From Phormidium tenue FACHB-1052 (GTDB lineage Bacteria > Cyanobacteriota > Cyanobacteriia > Phormidesmidales > Phormidesmidaceae): a stretch of 64,000 bases of DNA. Positions 44,975 to 53,994 of this stretch are shown in pieces. Location of the stretch: NCBI RefSeq assembly GCF_014696675.1, contig NZ_JACJQN010000008.1, positions 184,527 through 248,526 of the forward strand. Direction: 5' to 3'. Both the position numbers and the translations under genes were made by a program. Every line of letters starts with the position of its first letter. Within the stretch, counting starts at the first letter, position 1. The notes beneath the pieces were generated by a model. That model was given only the letters and a program-made list of their open reading frames with translations. It ran no database searches and was not told where the DNA came from.

Positions 44975-46186
44975 CTACTCAAAGCAAACTCTCACCTGGT
45001 TATTCCCCACATAGTGAGTCAAAATGCGGTAGTTGCCAGTTTCCTTACGAATTCGGCCAGCAATAATTGCGGGATTGATTCGTAACTGCTGGGCTAGGGC
45101 AACAACAGCAGATGACGAAGGTCGATCCAATAAGCGAGCATGCTGCCAGATTTCTGGAGAGATTAGTACATTTTTCGCTTTTTCATCAGCTTCTATCTCT
45201 TTCTGATCTTCTTCACTGGGATCAGTACTCAAATCATCAAAAATTGCATAGTCTGTATTATTTCCCTCTAAATGCAGCTGCTGGTGAGCTAGCTCATGGC
45301 AGAGAGAGAACCAAAAGTTATCAAGGCGATCGTGGCGTAGGGTTAGACCAATGGTGGGGGTACCATCCGGTAGCCTTAACGCTGCTCCATCAAGATGAGT
45401 GCGTTGTAGGTGGGGTAGATAGACTAGATGAATACCATGATTGGCTAAATACTCTTTAGCTAAGCGTGGCCCTGACTCTGCCCAACTGAGCCGAACCATT
45501 TCTTGAATAAATTCATCCGTGATACTGCCAGGCTTATATTTCGCTGGTAATGGCGTTTGGTTAGCAATCGCTAATACCTGTAATCCCCAAGCCTGTAAAG
45601 CATAGGGATCCATTTTGGCATTTCTGCGAGCGCCATCATTTTTCCGGCAAAACATTTTGAAAGCCGTATCGTATCCGCCCGCCCGTTGAATTAGGTCTCG
45701 GATAATTTCTTCGGCATGGTCAACGATATCTGCTCCCTGCTCAATCCACCCTTTCTTGGCCATTTCTTTCACTGGATACTGAGACCAATCAATATCCTCA
45801 GGGGTTTCTGGAAGGGTAGCACTCGGCTCTTGCAAAAGCACCTCAGCTGGAATCCCCAAATGGCTATGGAGAGCGCGAATCATGCTGAGGGTCAGAGAGC
45901 GTTTTCCAGCTAGCACCTCAGAAACCTTAGAACGACTGCCCAAATAGGGAACCAAGTCTCGCTGAGTTAGGCCAGACTGCTCCATCCGAAACGTAATAGC
46001 TGAGAGTGGATCTGGAAAGTTGATAGGGTAGTGTTGATCTTCGTATACCTCTACCAGAGTAGCCAACACATCTAGCTCGTCGGCCTCAGGAGTATTTGGG
46101 GCAACATCCATAAGGGTGCTAATACGCTCTAGTGCCGCCTCGTAGTCTGCCTCAGTTTTAATAGGTTTTATGGTGGATTGAGCCAT
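44975..46186 (-). CDS. higA: HigA-like antitoxin fused to ImmA/IrrE-type metallopeptidase
   Basis: 403 residues. Residues 1-120 are a HigA-type XRE helix-turn-helix (ITFRMEQSGLTQRDLVPYLG, then KVSEVLAGKRSLTLSMIRAL). Residues about 140-400 are an ImmA/IrrE family domain with the zinc-binding HELAHQQLHLEG and the acidic EIEADEKAKNVLI. Most HigA proteins stop after the first domain, so this is an extended form. It overlaps the toxin gene upstream by 19 bases. HigA binds its operator and neutralises HigB; the peptidase part could cleave HigA or another repressor on a stress signal, as ImmA does. That link is inference. Confidence 0.85.
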   Translation of the reverse strand: MAQSTIKPIKTEADYEAALERISTLMDVAPNTPEADELDVLATLVEVYEDQHYPINFPDPLSAITFRMEQSGLTQRDLVPYLGSRSKVSEVLAGKRSLTLSMIRALHSHLGIPAEVLLQEPSATLPETPEDIDWSQYPVKEMAKKGWIEQGADIVDHAEEIIRDLIQRAGGYDTAFKMFCRKNDGARRNAKMDPYALQAWGLQVLAIANQTPLPAKYKPGSITDEFIQEMVRLSWAESGPRLAKEYLANHGIHLVYLPHLQRTHLDGAALRLPDGTPTIGLTLRHDRLDNFWFSLCHELAHQQLHLEGNNTDYAIFDDLSTDPSEEDQKEIEADEKAKNVLISPEIWQHARLLDRPSSSAVVALAQQLRINPAIIAGRIRKETGNYRILTHYVGNNQVRVCFE

Positions 46187-46485
46187 ATTGTTTCAACGTC
46201 AATCTGATCGTATTGTTTGTGCGTGCCCACAAAACAGATATAGACAATCTGCCTTGGGAAATTGATTTGAACGACCAATCTATATTTATTGCCTGCAATG
46301 TTAAAAACTACTCGCCCAGACTTCAAAATGCTGGCACTGCGATACTGCTCTTTAATATCTGCTGGATGAGACCAGTCAGCTCGCTTGACCTCGTGGTACC
46401 AGGCTTCAAGAGGAGCGCGGGCGTCAGCGTACTTGGGGCTACTGGCCCAAAATTGAGTTAGAGTTTTCCGGGCGATGACACGCAT
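46168..46485 (-). CDS. higB: HigB-type mRNA interferase toxin
   Basis: 105 residues. It starts MRVIARKTLTQFW, then ADARAPLEAWYHEVKRADW, and KSGRVVFNIAGNKYRLVVQI in the middle, and ends GTHKQYDQIDVETIW. These are the standard blocks of HigB, which cleaves ribosome-bound mRNA. The toxin comes before the antitoxin, as usual in higBA, and the two overlap. The pair is inserted between the helicase and the methylase genes of the Hma-like system. Confidence 0.9.
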   Translation of the reverse strand: MRVIARKTLTQFWASSPKYADARAPLEAWYHEVKRADWSHPADIKEQYRSASILKSGRVVFNIAGNKYRLVVQINFPRQIVYICFVGTHKQYDQIDVETIWLNPP

Positions 46486-46523
46486 ACGGTCTTCATTGGC
46501 TTATCCCTCCCTTGATAACACAT

Positions 46524-46568
46524 TGTTCCCTAAATAGAATCTAATGCATTGCTCCCTTTTTGGGAACA
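46524..46568. promoter_or_regulatory. Candidate HigA operator upstream of higB
   Basis: TGTTCCC at 46524-46530 and GGGAACA at 46562-46568 form an inverted pair. A tighter imperfect palindrome, GCTCCC with GGGAAC, sits at its right end. It lies 39-83 bases upstream of the higB start, where HigA normally binds. Confidence 0.4.
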
Positions 46569-46817
46569 CACTTAAGTATCCTTCTTAAGCGGCTCATAAT
46601 TTGGACCTGTTTCCTTCTACCACAGCCATCTGCATCAAGGGGTATAGAGATAATCTAAACGCTATAGGTAGCGTTTCCCCTTCAAGGGGAACCAAGCCAG
46701 AAGGCAATCAAAATTCATTAAGAAATGTAAATAATTGTCCTATGCAGGAGCCTGGAGGCTTCTTGGGGGGGCGGCAAGCACGCTTCTGGAACTGCGAGAG
46801 GCTTGGGCTCCTCTAAT

Positions 46818-49664
46818 TTAGAACAAACCCATCTGGCCTTCTTCTAACGGTAGCTCTGGCTGTGTGTAGAGCACCTTGGCCTGAATCTCGTCCATGGCCA
46901 GCCACAGGTCTGCCAGCGCCTTCTCTTCCACCATGCGTTTGCGTTCGTCGCCGATGTGGGGAATCGCCTTGAGGGCTACTTCCCAGGCGCGCATGAAGAG
47001 GTCGTTGCTGAGTAGGCCGGTAGTTTTGAGGAAGCGGCGGACGGGGTCGATGCTTTGTTCTTCGAGGTAGAGGGCGATGATGGCGTGGAGTCCATCGACT
47101 AAGGCGGCGGCGGTAAACTCGTCGGGATTGGTGGAGAAAGCGCGTTTTTTGAGGCGCTGCTGTGGGGTGAGCAGTTTGCAGGTGCCGCTGGCAGAGTCGA
47201 GCAGCTTGTAGGTTTTATCCAAGTCTCGAACGTTGAAGCCGCCCACGGCGAGGGCGAGCTGTCGCGCTTCATCGAAGGGGAACTCGCGGGCGCGGAAGGC
47301 ATCCCAGGCGAGAATGTACCACTGGGTGAGGGGGTCGAACCCGGCGGTGTCGGCTTCGAGCAATTTGCGGAAGCGGTAGTTGGCGATCGCCTTACGAGCT
47401 TCCCAAAAGGCGACTTCGGGGCGCATTTCAACGCCGGAGCTGTCGAGCACGGGCCAGGCACGGCTAAAGACGTTGAGGGCGGGGCCAAAGGCACTGAGGT
47501 AGAGGTCGATACCGACACCTTCGTGAGCTTGCTGCTCCTTGCCTGATTGGAGGGCTTCTTCAAGTTCAGGGGCTCTTGCGATAACGGTATTGCTTAACTC
47601 GATCCTGACTTCATCCCACCAGGCAGAACCTGTGTTGGGGTCGCGCTTGCGGCAGACGAGCAGCACGGTGCTGGAGACGGAGTTTTTCTGGGCCTGGTGC
47701 AGGTTTTGTGGGTTCTCGGTGCTGACGGCCCAACTGGCGGTGATTTCAAAGCCTGCATCGATGAGGGATTTGGCGAGCACGTCCCAGGCACCGGAGTCTT
47801 TGTGGTTGAACTGGACGGTCATGACGCCGTCGTCGCGGAGGACTCGGTAGTATTCGGCAAAGGCGAGGGCCATTTTGGCTTCGTAGTCACGGTTGGCGAG
47901 TTCTTCTGGAGAAGTACCCATACCGACAAATCGTGATGGATTAGCGATAGCTTCTTGGGCTTTATCGGTCAATTCTGCCCAAAAAATATTTGGAAAAACA
48001 GGAGATAAAACTCTTTTCATCCATACATAAAAGAAATCTGAAAGCTCACCATACTGAATGGTTGAATAGTAAGGTGGATCAGTCACAACCAAATCAACAG
48101 ATTTACTGGCAATCTCAAATAAATTATCAGCTGATGACAAATTCACTTTTATTGAATGATTTTCTCTGCCATAAATATCTAGCTTATCCTTGCTAGGCAC
48201 GTTCAATAAATCACAAAGCTGTGAATATGCCGATACAGTACTTGAACATCGATTCCACAATCTTGGTATACCTTCTTCTCCATAACTCCACATCAAATTG
48301 AATGCGTGTTGAGAAGTCGTTTCATAGTTAGTTCGTAAACGCGAACTCCAATGTGTCAGGCGACTATTCATATCTGCACAGCGGTCAAGCACTAAACTCA
48401 AGTAAGTTAAGATCGCTTGAGCTAAAACGAAATCATGCTTTTCAAGAATCATTCCTCCTGCTTCCAAAATAATTTTGGAATAAAAAATTAATGCCAACAA
48501 TTGCCTTGGATTAAAATATTGCGAGTATTCCCTGACTCCATATTTGTATACTCTGTCAGCATCACAGGCAAAAAAACCTTTGTTTTCTCCTCTTTCTCTG
48601 GGAATGAAATTTTTAGATTCAAGTGCTTCAATATTTCTTTGCAAATAATTAAAAGCTTTCTCGACACCCTCAATATCTAATGCACTTGCGACTCTAAAAC
48701 TGATCTTCTGATCGCTTTTCTTGACAGCGAGAGCATAGAGCTGATGACCTAAACCATCTGTCTGAGCTTGAGATTTGATTACCTCATCTTCAATTATGAC
48801 TTTACAATTTGGACATTTTCCAACTCCCCTTCGAATTGTTGATGCATCATCTGGGAAAAAGGATTCTAAAGAGTTTTGGATCGAATCTTTAGATCCCTTC
48901 GCTCCATAAAATAATTCAAAGTCGACCTTCTTTTGCTTAGGTCTAGGAATAGGGCGAGCCGCACAGAGTCTTTGTTTTTTTTCTGAATTAGGCGACTTGT
49001 CAAGCCACCAATTCGGACTCAACGGCACCACCGACTCACAACTCGGACACACCACCGTATGCGCCCACAAATAATTCTGAACCGTCTCCCCCTCCTGCGA
49101 CGGAAAAAACTCCCCTAACCGCTTTTCCGCCTCATCGCCAACCCACTTCACCCACTTGTCAATCTCATACTGCAAATCTGGCCCAAACTTTAGCGGGTAC
49201 TCCATCGCCGCCTTCATCGTCACCACTGCCACCGGGTTCAGATCGCTCGCCAGCACATTCAACCCATACCGCACCGCCTCAAACGGTATGCTGCCACCCC
49301 CCGCAAACGCATCCAGCACCGTCGGCGTGCGCGTGCCCCACGTCTGCTCACACAAGTCATGCACCTGCTTAATCCGCTCCGGGCTGGGCGGCGTCTTATA
49401 TAGCTTCGTCGTGCTATCCGGGTGCCCCGCCACCCGACGGTTTAGCCCCAGCAGATACTCAAACTCCTCCATCGTCACCGTATCCGGCAGCAGCGAGCCC
49501 AACACACTCGCCCGACTAAACGACAGCGGCTTGCGCGAATACCACCGATGCAGCCCCTTAAACGGGTTGCCCCCATGCTCGTAATACACCTGCTTATTCA
49601 GCAGCGTCACCGGAAAAATCTTCTCGATGAACACAGCAGGGCGAGTGGGTTTAGGGTCGGTCAT
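46818..49664 (-). CDS. DUF1156 adenine-specific DNA methyltransferase (Hma-type)
   Basis: 948 residues from ATG 49664 (MTDPKPTRPAVFIEK); a TTG at 49727 would extend it by 21 residues. DUF1156 is at the start (GGNPFKGLHRWYSRKPL). AdoMet motif I is DAFAGGGSIPFEA; the catalytic motif is DLVVTDPPYYSTIQYG near 48090. Zinc ribbons CPSC and CPNC lie between them. It methylates DNA bases, probably as the self-marking arm of the system with the PLD-SNF2 helicase and DUF499 ATPase. The middle third (about 47940-48990) is visibly AT-richer than both ends, suggesting intragenic recombination. It is divergent from the GTPase gene. Confidence 0.85.
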   Translation of the reverse strand: MTDPKPTRPAVFIEKIFPVTLLNKQVYYEHGGNPFKGLHRWYSRKPLSFSRASVLGSLLPDTVTMEEFEYLLGLNRRVAGHPDSTTKLYKTPPSPERIKQVHDLCEQTWGTRTPTVLDAFAGGGSIPFEAVRYGLNVLASDLNPVAVVTMKAAMEYPLKFGPDLQYEIDKWVKWVGDEAEKRLGEFFPSQEGETVQNYLWAHTVVCPSCESVVPLSPNWWLDKSPNSEKKQRLCAARPIPRPKQKKVDFELFYGAKGSKDSIQNSLESFFPDDASTIRRGVGKCPNCKVIIEDEVIKSQAQTDGLGHQLYALAVKKSDQKISFRVASALDIEGVEKAFNYLQRNIEALESKNFIPRERGENKGFFACDADRVYKYGVREYSQYFNPRQLLALIFYSKIILEAGGMILEKHDFVLAQAILTYLSLVLDRCADMNSRLTHWSSRLRTNYETTSQHAFNLMWSYGEEGIPRLWNRCSSTVSAYSQLCDLLNVPSKDKLDIYGRENHSIKVNLSSADNLFEIASKSVDLVVTDPPYYSTIQYGELSDFFYVWMKRVLSPVFPNIFWAELTDKAQEAIANPSRFVGMGTSPEELANRDYEAKMALAFAEYYRVLRDDGVMTVQFNHKDSGAWDVLAKSLIDAGFEITASWAVSTENPQNLHQAQKNSVSSTVLLVCRKRDPNTGSAWWDEVRIELSNTVIARAPELEEALQSGKEQQAHEGVGIDLYLSAFGPALNVFSRAWPVLDSSGVEMRPEVAFWEARKAIANYRFRKLLEADTAGFDPLTQWYILAWDAFRAREFPFDEARQLALAVGGFNVRDLDKTYKLLDSASGTCKLLTPQQRLKKRAFSTNPDEFTAAALVDGLHAIIALYLEEQSIDPVRRFLKTTGLLSNDLFMRAWEVALKAIPHIGDERKRMVEEKALADLWLAMDEIQAKVLYTQPELPLEEGQMGLF

Positions 49665-49852
49665 AGATGGGAATTCTGTAGACAGCGGTGGGTTAACGAT
49701 AACCTCTGTACCAGTCTTCCCACTCAACTCTTCAGCATCCGTACAAAGAAGCTTAAGCCCTGTTGTTCCTAAGTGTTCCCAGAAAACTTGACGCCCGGAA
49801 ATTCATAGGTTAGTTTTGATACATCAATATCGCAGGAACAACCAGGAGCACT

Positions 49853-52207
49853 ATGTCAGCACCACGCTACACCGCCTCTAAGTCTCTACCTAAAGGGCGC
49901 TCATCCTACGTCATCAATTTTCGGCACCCACTCCGTAAAGACCCTAAAACCGGCCAGGGGCTTAAGATTCGGCGTGGCTTAAGCACTGCTGACGCAGCCG
50001 AAGCTGATGCTCTGGTGGCAGAAATGAACCAACTCCTCAGCAATGAGAGCTTTCATAGCATCTCCATGCAACCCGAAGCAGCGCGTAAATTTTCAAACAT
50101 CATTGTCGAAGCGTTCTACGACGATATTGAAAATGTTGCCGGTAACAACTGGGCGCTGAGAGAACGCTACCTGCCTCTACCCAGCGCTGAAGAAGGGTAT
50201 GCCAAAGTGCTGTTTGTCGGTACTACTGGCGCTGGCAAAACCTCACTCCTGCGCCACCTGATTGGGTCTGACCCTGACAAAGACCGTTTCCCCTCGACTT
50301 CGACGGCTAAAACCACCATTGCCGACACTGAGATCATCATGGCCGATGCGCCCTACCGGGCTGTGGTCACCTTCTTTTCTGAAGCCTCGGTGCGTACCAA
50401 CATCCACGAATGCCTGGTGGAAGCTTGCCTAAAAACCAAAGCAGAACTAGACAAAGCCCTAGTCAGTGACGGCGAGGCTGAAGCTGATGACAGCAAGATC
50501 GTCAACAGCTTGTTAAACCACCCCGCACAACGTTTCCGGCTTGGCTATACCCTGGGCCTTTGGAACCCTCACATCAGTGCCATAAACGAGTCAGCCAATG
50601 AAGGAGATGAAGACGAGGACGAATGGAATGATGACGACGATACCCCAGATGATGCTGATGCCCTAGCCAGCGAAGCCACCATTCCTACACTCGCCGAGAA
50701 AGCCCAGATGCAGGCCACTTTGGAGAGCTACGTAAAGCGCATTCGCCAAATAACGGTGGCAGCACTAGAGGCACTCCCGGAGGCCCTAGGTGGCATCGAC
50801 CTAAAAGAAGAAGACCCCGACATCATCGAAGAGCTGTTTGGGGATACCGTTTGGCAGCAAGAAGATTTCAGCGACCTTGTCAACGACATTATGGATGAGG
50901 TTCAAAAACGCTTTGATTGGCTAACCGGCGGCAACCTACGCAAGCGAGGCAGCGGCTGGCCCGAAGTGTGGAGCTATGAAAGCGAAGACCGAGACGAGTT
51001 CATTGGCAAGGTGCGGCAGCTATCCAGTAACTATGCCAAATACTTTGGCCGCCTCTTGACCCCCATTGTCGAAGGAGTGCGCGTCAGTGGGCCGTTTGCC
51101 CCTGTCTTCGCAGACACTGACCGCAAACTCATCTTTATGGATGGCCAGGGCTTGGGCCACACGCCAGACTCCGCCACATCTGTAACCACCCACATCACCG
51201 AGCGCTTCAAAGATGTGGATCTCATCTTGTTAGTCGATAACGCGAAGCAACCCATGCAGGCTGCTCCCCTATCTGTCATTCGCTCTGTAGCCGCCAGTGG
51301 CTACCAGAAAAAGCTGGCGATCGCCTTTACCCACTTTGACCAAGTCAAAGGGGCCAACCTACCGGGCTTTAAGGAAAAGCAAGATCACGTGCTGGCCTCT
51401 CTGGTCAATGGGCTCAACTCTCTCAGCGATGCTCTTGGCAATAAGACTGTGCGGGCGATTGAGCGCAACCTCGACCAGCGGTGCTTCATGATCGGTGGAC
51501 TTGACCGCTCCTTAGAGGCTGCTGTCGGTAAAAAACGGCAAACCAACCGAGACGAACTAGAGCGGTTGCTAGACTTCTGCCAGGATGCGATCGAGGAAGA
51601 TCTCCATGTCGAGGCTCGCCCTATCTATGACTCAGCATTCCTAATGTATGCTTTGCAGTCAGCGACCAATGACTTCCGTCAGCGATGGGACGCCTTGCTG
51701 GGCCTGGGAAAGTTAGACGGCGTTTCTAAAGAGCACTGGGCAAGAATTTGGGCACTGAATCGCCGTATGGCCGATCAACTCAATATTGAATACGACACTC
51801 TAAAACCCGTCGCCGACTTACTGGCCCGCCTTAACGAAGGCACAAATACATTCCTCAGCAAGCCTGCCGATTGGACGAAAAAGCCCAAAAACGATGACGA
51901 GGAAGATGCCGTTATCAACGCCATTAAACAAAGCGTAGATACGAGACTCCGCCGCTTAGCTGAGTCCCGTATTGCAAACGACCCCTTAAAGCGTTGGCAA
52001 TCCGCCTTTCGCCACTCTGGCCTAGGCTCCACCTTCAAACGGGCTGAAGATATCCAAATGCTTTACACCATCGCCGCCCCAGAACTAGGCACGGTGATGA
52101 CAGAGGTTGCCCGCGAATTCTTGAACGAGGTACGGCAGATCGTTTATACGGCGATCGAAGAGCATGAAGGCAGAATCGTCGCGGAGACTTCAGTTCCTAG
52201 GCGATAA
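49853..52207 (+). CDS. Large P-loop GTPase-like protein with integrase-Arm-like N-terminus
   Basis: 784 residues. Residues 1-65 resemble the Arm DNA-binding domain of tyrosine integrases (SYVINFRHPLRKDPKTG then LKIRRGLSTADAAEADALV). P-loop GVGTTGAGKTS-like sequence at about 122-131 (VGTTGAGKTSLL), a G3-like FMDGQGLG near 425 and a G4-like FTHFDQVKG near 492 indicate a GTPase. A very acidic insert lies at about 247-272 (DEDEDEWNDDDDTPDD). The C-terminal 250 residues are helical. No family name comes to mind. It is divergent from the methylase and inside the Hma-like island, so probably a defence accessory; function unknown. Confidence 0.7.
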   Translation: MSAPRYTASKSLPKGRSSYVINFRHPLRKDPKTGQGLKIRRGLSTADAAEADALVAEMNQLLSNESFHSISMQPEAARKFSNIIVEAFYDDIENVAGNNWALRERYLPLPSAEEGYAKVLFVGTTGAGKTSLLRHLIGSDPDKDRFPSTSTAKTTIADTEIIMADAPYRAVVTFFSEASVRTNIHECLVEACLKTKAELDKALVSDGEAEADDSKIVNSLLNHPAQRFRLGYTLGLWNPHISAINESANEGDEDEDEWNDDDDTPDDADALASEATIPTLAEKAQMQATLESYVKRIRQITVAALEALPEALGGIDLKEEDPDIIEELFGDTVWQQEDFSDLVNDIMDEVQKRFDWLTGGNLRKRGSGWPEVWSYESEDRDEFIGKVRQLSSNYAKYFGRLLTPIVEGVRVSGPFAPVFADTDRKLIFMDGQGLGHTPDSATSVTTHITERFKDVDLILLVDNAKQPMQAAPLSVIRSVAASGYQKKLAIAFTHFDQVKGANLPGFKEKQDHVLASLVNGLNSLSDALGNKTVRAIERNLDQRCFMIGGLDRSLEAAVGKKRQTNRDELERLLDFCQDAIEEDLHVEARPIYDSAFLMYALQSATNDFRQRWDALLGLGKLDGVSKEHWARIWALNRRMADQLNIEYDTLKPVADLLARLNEGTNTFLSKPADWTKKPKNDDEEDAVINAIKQSVDTRLRRLAESRIANDPLKRWQSAFRHSGLGSTFKRAEDIQMLYTIAAPELGTVMTEVAREFLNEVRQIVYTAIEEHEGRIVAETSVPRR

Positions 52208-52239
52208 CTCTAGCTATTAATTACGAAGCTACACCTAAG

Positions 52240-52272
52240 AGCCTGCACAGTAGAGGAATTACTATGCAGGCT
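52240..52272 (+). terminator. Probable terminator after the GTPase gene
   Basis: AGCCTGCA (52240-52247) pairs with TGCAGGCT (52265-52272), followed by TTG and an AT-rich tail. It lies 33 bases past the GTPase stop codon. The loop is long and the T-run short, so it is tentative. Confidence 0.45.
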
Positions 52273-52365
52273 TTGTATTAGAAGTTGAGACTTGCTGTTT
52301 TTTGAGGGATTTGGGTTCATTAATAGTAAGCGATGTTTTTCTATAAATAAAAATAACTCACAGCA

Positions 52366-53529
52366 ATGGCTTATCCAAGATTTTGCAAATATTGTGCTCA
52401 ACCTATTGTTATGTCGCAGTTGTCCCCAGGGCGTTGGCAACCTTGGGAGCCGGATGAAAGTAGCCGACACCAATGCGGCTCAGGTTACACAGGAGGCTTA
52501 ACTACAATTGCTAGTATTGCCAGCGCTGTTGGTGAATCCAGTGCCCAAACTTATATGACTAAATGTCCATTTCACTGTGGACAACAGGTCTTCTACCACA
52601 CCAACGGTAATGGCGACAGTGTTTACTTTGACAACATTGGATGGCCATGGGAAGTTCATGATTGTTGGGCAAAGTATTGGAAAGAAGAGCAAACCAGAAG
52701 GCGTTTAACTCAATACCTAGGCAATGTTCTTAACCAAGATCTGATTCAACAGGAAATATTAGTTGGAGTTATTACTGGGCTCTCTAAAAGGATAGGCAGG
52801 AAAACCCTGACCGAGATCGAAGTTGCTCAATTTATGAAGCTTAGCGTCAAGAGATTTAGAACCCTATACGGGCATTTGTATTACCTAAACAAAAATAAGT
52901 TTGTTGTTTTACAGGGTAATGTTGACTCCAAAAATTTAGAGAAAAGCGAGCTTCAAAAGCTCATGCTTAGAAGGCAGGTTGAATGGGGTACTTCTAGCAT
53001 TCCGGATTTAAAGTTCGGCCAGTTTGGCATTTATGGAGCAAGTGAGGAAGAAATTGCAACTTGCCTTGGCTATTCAACTAGCGAGTTTAGAGCACGTTAT
53101 GGGCATATCTATGCCGCCACTTCAAATGGTATTCGATTCAAGTCAAAACTAGATGAAATTGATAAAAAGAGAAAGATTGAAAAACCACGCAAAAAGGAGA
53201 CTGACCTATCGAAGCCTAAAAACAACGGCCCTTCGCTGCTGAAAGACAATAGTGGCTTTAAGCAAGTTTCTAAGCCTAAATGCCCACATTGTGAGGGAGC
53301 TTTACGTTATCCGCGAGACTTGGGGATACACATCCAGCGCGATCATGCTTTATCGCTATCTAACTCTATTCTCCACCAGGCAGAACGGTCACAAGGTCAG
53401 GGAAATATTCTTTGCAGCTACTGTTGTAAATCTGGGCCTGCTATTGAAATTACACAACACTTGAAAGTATGCAAGAACTTTCAAAATTCACGGATGAGAA
53501 AGTCGAAACCGATAAGCCGTGCGATTTAA
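52366..53529 (+). CDS. Multi-zinc-finger protein of unknown function
   Basis: 387 residues. N-terminal zinc ribbon (FCKYCAQPI, later SSRHQC), then KCPFHCGQQVFYHTNGNGDS and FDNIGWPWEVHDCW, a conserved block that recurs in uncharacterised bacterial zinc proteins. The middle is helical and basic. Two C2H2-like fingers close it (KCPHCEGALRYPRDLGIHIQ with a following RDH, and LCSYCCKSG with TQHLKVC). Probably binds nucleic acid. It is AT-rich compared with its neighbours. The 3' end overlaps the convergent small gene by four bases. Confidence 0.65.
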   Translation: MAYPRFCKYCAQPIVMSQLSPGRWQPWEPDESSRHQCGSGYTGGLTTIASIASAVGESSAQTYMTKCPFHCGQQVFYHTNGNGDSVYFDNIGWPWEVHDCWAKYWKEEQTRRRLTQYLGNVLNQDLIQQEILVGVITGLSKRIGRKTLTEIEVAQFMKLSVKRFRTLYGHLYYLNKNKFVVLQGNVDSKNLEKSELQKLMLRRQVEWGTSSIPDLKFGQFGIYGASEEEIATCLGYSTSEFRARYGHIYAATSNGIRFKSKLDEIDKKRKIEKPRKKETDLSKPKNNGPSLLKDNSGFKQVSKPKCPHCEGALRYPRDLGIHIQRDHALSLSNSILHQAERSQGQGNILCSYCCKSGPAIEITQHLKVCKNFQNSRMRKSKPISRAI

Positions 53530-53954
53530 TCTCCTAAAAGTACTCGCATGGCCTTCAATGCCGGGCGCTTCTTGCCATTGCTGACTTTACCAAACCAGTA
53601 GTGCGCCTCCTCATTACTCATGGCCGCAATGCCCTCTGTCACATTGGCAATCCGCTCCGGCTTCGACAACGGTTGCAACGCCTGAAATAGCAGCGCTAAA
53701 TTCACCCCTGACGCCTCACTGAGTACATAGGGAGTCTGCCGCTTGTAGCTCAAGGTCTTCGGGTCATAGTTATTCGCCTTCAGCGCCTGGTAGATGGCCT
53801 GCCGGGCCTGCACCAGCGGCTTGCCCTTCAGCCGCCCCACCCGCTTGGCTGCCGGGCGCTTCTTTTCCCCCGCCTTTTTGTAGGCGCACTGGTAAAGCTC
53901 CAAGGCAAAGTCATTGTTGCTCAGGGGTACAACTCGAAGCTGGAACTCTTGCAT
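53526..53954 (-). CDS. Small conserved partner of the DUF499 ATPase
   Basis: 142 residues, basic (KKAGEKKRPAAKRVGRLKG) and mostly helical, ending NEEAHYWFGKVSNGKKRPALKA-like across two motifs. Genes of this size commonly follow DUF499 ATPases in DUF499/DUF1156 loci; DUF7680 may be the family, but I am not certain. It lies 40 bases downstream of the ATPase gene on the same strand. Confidence 0.6.
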   Translation of the reverse strand: MQEFQLRVVPLSNNDFALELYQCAYKKAGEKKRPAAKRVGRLKGKPLVQARQAIYQALKANNYDPKTLSYKRQTPYVLSEASGVNLALLFQALQPLSKPERIANVTEGIAAMSNEEAHYWFGKVSNGKKRPALKAMRVLLGD

Positions 53955-53994
53955 GGTGTCGTGAATCCCACAAACAGGGAAGAAGACGTCAAGT

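Noticed and set aside
46601..46816. Plus-strand frame between higB and the methylase
   Set aside because: Low-complexity composition and no start signal; best regarded as intergenic.
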